This document shows positions 55,312 to 61,745 of a DNA stretch of 61,745 bases, in pieces. The DNA lies in contig CM055113.1 of the NCBI GenBank assembly GCA_029204225.1, positions 34,286,362 through 34,348,106 of the forward strand. Reading direction: 5' to 3'. The notes beneath the pieces are model-generated. The model searched no databases, had not been told where the DNA came from, and saw nothing but the letters and a program-made list of their open reading frames with translations. Position 1 is the first letter of the stretch, and each line of letters opens with the position of its first letter. The stretch is from Diphasiastrum complanatum. Its lineage: Eukaryota; Streptophyta; Lycopodiopsida; Lycopodiales; Lycopodiaceae. The position numbers were made by a program, and so were the translations under genes.

Positions 55312-55959
55312 TGTGAAAATTGTCAACATTTCCTAGCTAGTTTGAGGCCTAAATTGGCAATTTTTGTACATAGTTTTGGATCTAACCTTTCACACGTGTG
55401 AAAGAGGCCTAGATACTTTTATTTTAGTATACATTGAAGAAGTCTTAAACTTCAGGCCCTTTGAAATGACACCAAAATCATGTTATTTGGACATATAGGC
55501 CAAAATTGGCTATTTTAGGCTACTAGTGCCCTAAAATTGGGTCCTAAGTTCTTGAGAGAGGAGAGAGAGTCATCTCTCTCACCTATATTAGGCTGAAATT
55601 CATGGAGAACAGGTTGGAGAGACTTATTGTATTGTTGAGAGAGATCATTAAATCATTGTCACAGTTTCTTCCTCCATTGAGAGCATTGCTTTGTGTATTG
55701 TCTTCAAGCTTTTGTGTACGATCTTAAGAGGTTTCCAAAAGTGGTAGGCTATTGTTGTAGGGCTGGTATGTTGTTGTTTATGGCTGCCATAAGTACCTTT
55801 TATTAGCTTCTTTTGTCTCTTGAATGCTTTGTCAAGTTCATGTGTATCAAAGGTAGCATTAGGATGCTTTGCCATTTCTAGCTTTTGTAGCTTGTTGTGC
55901 AAAGACCTTAGCCAAGCATTTTGGGATTTTGGATCCATTCAAGATCCTCTTTTTTCACA
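55312..55959 (+). repeat. Putative 5' LTR of copia element F
   Basis: Starts TGTGAAAATTGTCAACATTT and ends TTTTTTCACA immediately before a perfect primer site. The 648-bp length and TG...CA ends fit. The start resembles the E LTR and the 43.4-kb fragment. No 3' copy is visible in the window, so the left end is inferred. Confidence 0.6.
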
Positions 55960-55971
55960 TGGTATCAGAGC
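55960..55971 (+). promoter_or_regulatory. Primer binding site of element F
   Basis: TGGTATCAGAGC directly after the LTR end CACA, exact for initiator-Met tRNA priming. Confidence 0.85.
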
Positions 55972-57134
55972 TAGTTGGCTGTTATTTTTAGTAAGGTTTT
56001 CATTTATGGTGATATTTGGATGTTTGATCAAGTTCTAGCATGATTATGCATTGCATTGTTGATCAAATCTTACCAACCTTTGTTTGTTGAGTTGAACTTG
56101 TGGATTAAAAGCATATTTCAGGTCTATTGAAGATCAGAGGCTGAGAAGAAGCTATTTTGGATCAGATCATAAAACCTGATCATTTGTTGATTGTGAGGCT
56201 TTTGCATATTCAATACTAACACTGTTCTGTTCAATCTATTGTTGACAATCTCCACTTCTGTGGATGAACACTCTCCTTTGTGGATGAACACTCTCCTTAA
56301 GTGGATGAATCTTCTACTTAAGTGGATGACAAATACTCTTTGGGTGATTTTGTAATTCTCCAAAAGGCTGAGCAAAGCTCCCACTTGGATGAAAGATCTC
56401 CTTTTGGGTGAACAGATTGTCAACAATCTTTTGCATAAATTTTGGTATACTTTGTTGAGCATGTAAGTAACTCTCCTTATGCTATTTGATTAGAGCATTT
56501 GCTAGAATGTTTTAACCATTATGCAAATGTGTTTTCAGGTTCTTAACAGGTTGACAAATATTCTCATTTGAAGTGATCTTAGATCTACATCTAAACATCA
56601 AGATTTGACAAGCTAGCGAAGCTAGTCTTGTGGCTAAGTGTGTTGTTTCATTCACCTCTAAAGCTTGTATTTATCACTTGCTAGAGTTTATAAACTTTTA
56701 GAAGGGTGGTCTACATTTGGTTTTATAGGTTGAATCAATATCTTAATGTGTTGATCATATGTTGAACAAGTTTGTTCAATTCTAGGTATTCTTGGCAGAC
56801 TAGTCTTGTGTATTTTCTAAGAATGCAAGTAACTCTTCACACCATAACTTGATTTGGTCTTTTGCTGGAAAGTTTGAGAGCTTAAGCAAGAGTGTTTTCA
56901 GGTTGGTTTGAGTTTGTAATCCATTCTTAGTGTGTGCAAAGTGTTGCATGTGTTTCAATCTTCCTTTCTATGCTTGGAAACTAGCTAGGTTCAAGATAGA
57001 AGTGTTTTAGGGTCCTAGATCTTCTGAGATCTCCTTATCCATCATTTGTTGAGAGGAAAGTCAGTGATAGGTGCATTAGGACAGAGCCTAAAAGTTGAAG
57101 AATCATTATATTCAGGGCTTCCAATGGTGGGATC
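55972..57134 (+). repeat. Long structured leader of element F
   Basis: A 1.16-kb leader between primer site and gag. It holds a tandem repeat of about 21 bp (TGTGGATGAACACTCTCCTT and variants, 56259-56340) and two related 76-77-bp modules (56463-56538 and 56825-56901). These share AAGTAACTCT at the start and GTGTTTTCAG at the end, so each runs from a splice-donor-like to a splice-acceptor-like sequence. Confidence 0.6.
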
Positions 57135-57446
57135 ATGTTAGAAACTAATGATAGGTTGAGTTCATCAAACTACTCTACCTGGAAAGTGAGGATGGAATCC
57201 TTACTTGAGTTGAATGAACTCATGGACATAGTTGCAGGAACTGAAGAGAGACCACCCATAGTTCAAGAGCAACAAAGATTTGATAAGAAGGCTATTCATA
57301 TCATTAAAATGAAAGTTACCAATGAATTTCTCAAGGAAGTTGGTAAGTGTCAAAGTGCAAGTGAGGCATGGAATGCCTTGAAGAAACTCTTTGAATCAAA
57401 GTCCACTTCCTCATTTGGAGAAAGATGGTGCTTTGAGCATGATTGA
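57135..57446 (+). pseudogene. Gag fragment of copia element F
   Basis: ATG at 57135 followed by ETNDRLSSSNYSTWKVRMES, KVTNEFLKEVGKCQSASEAW and NALKKLFESK. It is the closest relative in the window of element C gag (CERLTSTNYSIWKVRMDSL). The domain is cut after about 95 residues at ESKSTSS, where sequence of another kind begins. Confidence 0.82.
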
Positions 57447-58130
57447 AGAAAAAGTTTGTTTTGCATCTTTATGTGATGAGTCCAAGAAAGTCATTTGTGC
57501 AACAAGTGGTGTCACAGAAAGTAGATCAGAAGGTTCTATCATGAGACTTGGTGAGGAAGATTTCAAGTCAAAAGAGAGAGATGAATGTGAAGTGTTCAAA
57601 GTAGGATGTACTTTGAATGATGCTTTTGTGAATGATAGTGAGGATTCATTATCATTACCTACATCATTGATTAGAAGTCCAGGTTTGAAAAGAAAAAGTA
57701 CTTCAATCATTCTTATGTTGAAGGTAGTATGTATTTTTGTCATGGCTTCGAATGTTTGAGATTCTTCCATTCCTTATGATGCAACTATCAAGAGGGAGAT
57801 TGCTAACTTTTGTGGTGTGATCATTAAGAGGGAGTCTTGTGAAGGAAAGGGCAAATGAAGAGCGACTCTTGGGAAGATCCAAGGCATGGATCTTACATCT
57901 CTTCATCAACTCAAAGTATGCTATGATTATGGTGGAGTGTTCATGCATGATCAAGATGGCAAAAGGTTGGAGGAAGAAGACTACATAGAGCAATTCAAGT
58001 AGCAATTTCTTCAAGGTAGGGAAGATCTCATTGGCGAGCTCATTGAGGTTTGGTTTGAACTCAAATGGGCTGGTTTGATTAGGTTTGATACTCAACTTCA
58101 TCTACTCTACTTATCCACTTTTTTCACACA
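57447..58130 (+). other. Coding-like sequence of unknown origin after the F gag
   Basis: Frames 57391-57759 (LCDESKKVICATSGVTESRS) and, in pieces, 57870-58000 (LTSLHQLKVCYDYGGVFMHD, then QDGKRLEEEDYIEQFK) look like coding sequence but match no copia domain I know. No protease, integrase, RT or RNase H is present. It may be captured host sequence or heavily rearranged pol. Confidence 0.35.
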
Positions 58131-59341
58131 TAGCCATGGATCAAGCAAATTTTTTTGCCCTTTATTTGATTGAAAATTGTATACTATCAGCCCAATGATG
58201 GACTAGTGCTTATCTGCATACGCTTTTGTTGATAATATTGACCGCATGCCAACGACGGTCATGTGGCATACATTTTTTGTAGCTTAAAAAGTATGTTTGC
58301 ATTCTACAAATCCACCGATGAAGCACTCATAATCTCTGCTCTCTTTCTGGTGGAAATGATGATTTTTTGCTATTCATAACACATAATAAGCACTACTATC
58401 CAGCAATACAATCTAGAATCTTGCACGTTTAGTTTTTATCTCTCATGCATCCATCAGGCTACTAGCATATCGTTTACTGGTTTCTACTTCGAAGAGGATT
58501 CTAGTATTCAATCACTAACGGAGATAACATGTACATCTTGTACCATCGATTAGGTTCGGTGGCCTCCTTTTTTGGTTAGGTTCATATATTTTTCTCTATG
58601 CTTAGAAAGAAGACTTTGGATGCTTAAACACGTCTTTTCCTACTCCCTGCCATCTAACATTTCATAACCAGTTTAACACTCTAATAATGATGACTTAAAT
58701 GATATCCATTGGAAAGGTTGTTTATTACAATTATCTTAGACACATGGTTATGCGTAAGATAGAAGGTTCTTACAAAAGTATTAGAATGGCACGTATCTGT
58801 CCTAATACCTTGAAAAAACCACGAACACCACACCGATGATATAACCTATCCTTAACAGTGTCACAAGTACCATGAACTGAATATGTAGTTTTGATAAACG
58901 CAAGTTTATTCAAAACAACACTATTCAATCATGGCTATTATAAAATAATACCAATTCAGTTGTCATATCAGAGCATGGTGAGATACGACTGGGAAGCATG
59001 GATATGCTTAGGAATATAGACACAATAGTGTGTGACTAGTTTTTCGAAAGTTGTCACATGGATTAGAAAGGCATGGATTTCCCTAATACTAGCACATGTG
59101 TTCACACCATATCTGTTAGCGAGATACAATATATACGGTAAAAACCATTCATACTTATACACAAAAGAAAATGAACTGATGTGGACCAAAGTCCAGAAAC
59201 TGAGTTGCATGGCACATGCTCTGACACAGTAATGTCAGGGCATGGCCTATCGCTAAAAACCATTATGTCGTTTGGGAAGATTGGACTATGATTTAAAATG
59301 CACTGTTAAGTGGTATAGCTTGCGGACATGGATAACAACTA
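58131..59341. other. Intergenic stretch
   Basis: AT-rich with no recognised motif. Open frames at 59032-59232 (plus) and 58968-59210 (minus) overlap each other and have no domain. Confidence 0.4.
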
Positions 59342-60042
59342 ATGCTCAGCTATGACACCTGTCTTCCCCACTATGCTAACTTGTGCAGTTTTGTGTTGTG
59401 GGATGGTGGCAAGTATCAGTTGGACATTTTGAAAGTGGTTATGGTTTATGGTGCTTTACAGTACTGTATTTTACTTTTCAGCTCTACTTTACCTTGTTGC
59501 ATTATGAATAAAGGCTTCAAAGGATTTAGTCTTGCTTTGCCTAAGAGGAACTATGTGAAATTGTGTAACTCTCTCTCTGCATCCTTGTGGTGGAACTCCG
59601 ACTATTCCTTGGTTGGGATAGTACTAAACCCTTATCTTTTATCCGGTTCATAAGCTAACAAAGGTTTTTTTTCATGTTTTAGTCCACGGGATGGTTTCAA
59701 GATGCTGCTCTTTTGGGTTATGGAGATCCCCTTCCTCCACCTAACCACTTTATTCAGACGCTTATTTGTTGTATGAAAAAGGCCACAATGATGCATTCTT
59801 TTATCACTGACACTGATAGGGCTACTTTTTCTTTTGCTAGACCTAAGGATAAGATTTTATGTTTGACTGATCTTTTGAAGACTTTGGACTGGGTCAAAAT
59901 CTATCTAGATTTTGTTAAAAAGAAGGATACTCTGAGTTTGGTAGAAAATATTTTGGTAGTCTTAATGATTATGTCAAGAGATTTAAAGAGCATGAAAGTT
60001 TTTTTAATCTACATACTAGAAAAGTCTTTGCTTGCCTAGAAT
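59342..60042 (+). pseudogene. Unidentified coding-like region in two frames
   Basis: Plus frames 59342-59653 (ALPKRNYVKLCNSLSASLWW) and 59713-60039 (WFQDAALLGYGDPLPPPNHF just before and across its start, then FARPKDKILCLTDLLKTLDW) have amino acid composition of real protein. The second frame begins on TTG, so its true start is upstream. A frameshift near 59690 would join them. I do not recognise the family. Confidence 0.3.
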
Positions 60043-60920
60043 GATGGATAGTATAGTGCGGAGACTGGTAAGTATCGGTAGAAGACATGATGAGCAACAA
60101 GGAAATGTAAGACGCGTGAAAGTGTATCAGAAAGCAATTCAGGAAGTCTGAAAGGCTTTGGTCTTGGAAAAAATTTGCAAGAGCTTCGCTAGCACAAGTG
60201 AGGAATGCGAATTCAGCCAACTTATAGGTGAATTTGGTGGGTCCATTACACTGAATACTAGTTTGGCTGATCATTTTTGAACAAAAATTTATAGGCATGT
60301 ACAGTACTGTGAAATTAGGCTATAAAAATCTTGGTGAAGGTTTCTAGGGATCTGAACCTATCAAGCGAATGTTTTCCAGGGCTGGCAAAGGATGAACCTT
60401 CGCCCAGGTACTATCATAAATGCATTTCATCACAATATGAACCTATAGACAACCTAATTTTGACATTTTAAGATAATCTAGCAGGTGGGCAAAGGTTAAT
60501 TATGAAGTTAAGGTGCTCGGCGAAGGTTCCCAAAATGGCATATTACTGATCCCTCATCTGACCCAAAAGTTGGAGTTCTCCTGGTCATGAACTTTCGTCC
60601 AGTCCAAATTAGATAAATCTAGAGTGGATGTACAGTTTGAGAGTTCAACGAAGGTTTTTGGTACTATATAGGCCACATCTGACCAAAACAGTACTTTTCT
60701 AAGTCATTTTTCATCAAAAATTATTGTGCTTCCTTTGTCCCACGCTGATGACTTTCTGACTTTTGCTCATCAATCTTTTCTCAATTTTTTTTTTAATTGT
60801 CTTTTTTCAAAAAACTCAGCAATTTAAATATTGAAAACAAACAACTGAAAAACAATTAAAATTTAAAAAACCATTGAGATCAGACTTGCTGCACTGGCGG
60901 AGCAGGCTGCCAAAACTTGC
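60043..60920. other. Intergenic stretch
   Basis: No gene recognised. Short related phrases recur, such as GGCGAAGGTT and GCAAAGGTT (60380-60660), which may be remnants of a diverged repeat. Confidence 0.4.
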
Positions 60921-61745
60921 GTAATCGGTTGCCATTTACCAGAGTATCGAATCGATTTTCATCCAGTGCTCAAGAATTACTGCGCCACCATAGTTCAAGA
61001 TTTTCTTCACTTTATACGGGCCTTCACTGGTAAACTTCAACTTTCCCTTGATCAGCTTGGTTTTGTACATCAATGCAAGATCTCCTGCTTTAAGATCTTT
61101 TTTGTGCAATCGACGATCGTGCCATGCCTTGTGGCGGGCTTTCTCTGCTGCTAAGGCATGAACTACCATCAATCGGGTTTCACATAATTTGAGCAACGCT
61201 TCATGATAGAGTTGTAAAGATTGACCATCATTTAACCGTTTCGTTGCTGCTATGCGTAAGGATGGGATTAAAAATTTAATCGGCATGACAACATCTTGAC
61301 CATAGACCAGTTGAAAAGGTATTTGATTTGTACTATTTTTATAAGCGATTCTGAATGCTCATAATGCTGCATATAGGTTTATGTTCCCAATCAGACCGAC
61401 TTGCTTCAATTGTCTTTGTCATAATGGTGTAGAGAATCTTATTGGAAGATTCAGCTTGGCCATTCCTTCTGGGATAGTAGGGAGTGCTAAATCTGTGTAT
61501 CACAAAAAAATCTTCCAGTAAACACTTTATTATTTGATTAACAAAGTGTGTACCTCGATCACTGACAATCTCAATCGGACATCCAAATCTGACTATAGTA
61601 TTTTCATCCAAAAACTTGGCCGTAGATTTCACATCTGCAACTTTGACAGCTTTGACTTTAACCCACTTGGTCATATAATCAGTTGCTACGATAATGTATC
61701 GGCCTTGAGATCCCTTGCGCGGTAGGATGAATAGGACCAATGTAA
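60921..61745 (-). pseudogene. Ty3/gypsy integrase, truncated by the window edge
   Basis: Minus strand: KGSQGRYIIVATDYMTKWVK (first catalytic Asp), then VSDRGTHF (second Asp) and YPRRNGQAESSNK (catalytic Glu) in 61740-61339. A break near 61310-61340 follows, then the C-terminal part 61286-60936 with KARHKAWHDRRLHKKDLKAG then KGKLKFTSEGPYKVKKIL, the GPY/F-type module. The triad is intact; one frameshift or short loss separates core and C-terminus. The rest of pol would lie beyond 61745. This is a standard plant gypsy integrase. Confidence 0.9.

Overview
The window looks like nuclear DNA of a land plant with a large, repeat-rich genome. The evidence is a CYP71-clan-type cytochrome P450 with one intron just before the I-helix, fragments of glyoxal-oxidase-like and XTH-like wall genes, plant-type Ty1/copia and Ty3/gypsy retroelements primed from initiator-Met tRNA, and a degenerate array of the plant telomere heptamer TTTAGGG. 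The sequence is AT-rich with very long (CT)n tracts. I cannot fix the lineage; a fern, another seedless plant or a gymnosperm would all fit. Nothing bacterial, organellar or CRISPR-like is seen.

Layout. 0-5 kb: decayed copia pol on the minus strand with a long leader. 5.9-6.9 kb: decayed acidic gene of unknown family. 6.9-16.5 kb: a nest. A plus-strand copia element (C) has its 5' LTR split by a minus-strand copia array (A/B, LTR-internal-LTR-internal-LTR) with a GAGAT target duplication; C itself is deleted from gag straight into the RT tail/RNase H. 17-20.6 kb: host gene debris (a short exon-like piece, a glyoxal-oxidase-like pseudogene, two copies of an XTH-like first exon). 22.2-28.7 kb: copia element D with both LTRs recognisable. 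29-31.3 kb: a 190-bp tandem repeat and a multi-exon gene remnant with a ParB-like motif. 31.8-36 kb: microsatellite, then telomere-like repeat interrupted by a solo-LTR-like block, then a copia gag-protease remnant. 36.4-40 kb: copia element E, carrying a hAT-type MITE with perfect 8-bp target duplication, next to an inverted-repeat minisatellite. 41-45 kb: the most unusual part: an unknown intron-containing gene remnant, an intronless histone H3-like ORF with a rewritten tail, and a convergent Penelope-like reverse transcriptase. 45-48 kb: copia fragment and foldback repeats. 48.5-50.4 kb: the P450, the only gene here that reads fully intact. 52.8-61.7 kb: solo-LTR-like block, gypsy gag, copia element F with a structured leader, unknown ORFs, and a gypsy integrase running off the right edge.

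How it works together: there is no operon-like logic. One apparently functional enzyme gene sits among several generations of dead transposons whose nesting can be ordered (C before A/B; E before the MITE). Element names A to G are local labels. All calls come from reading motifs by eye; no database search or alignment was run.
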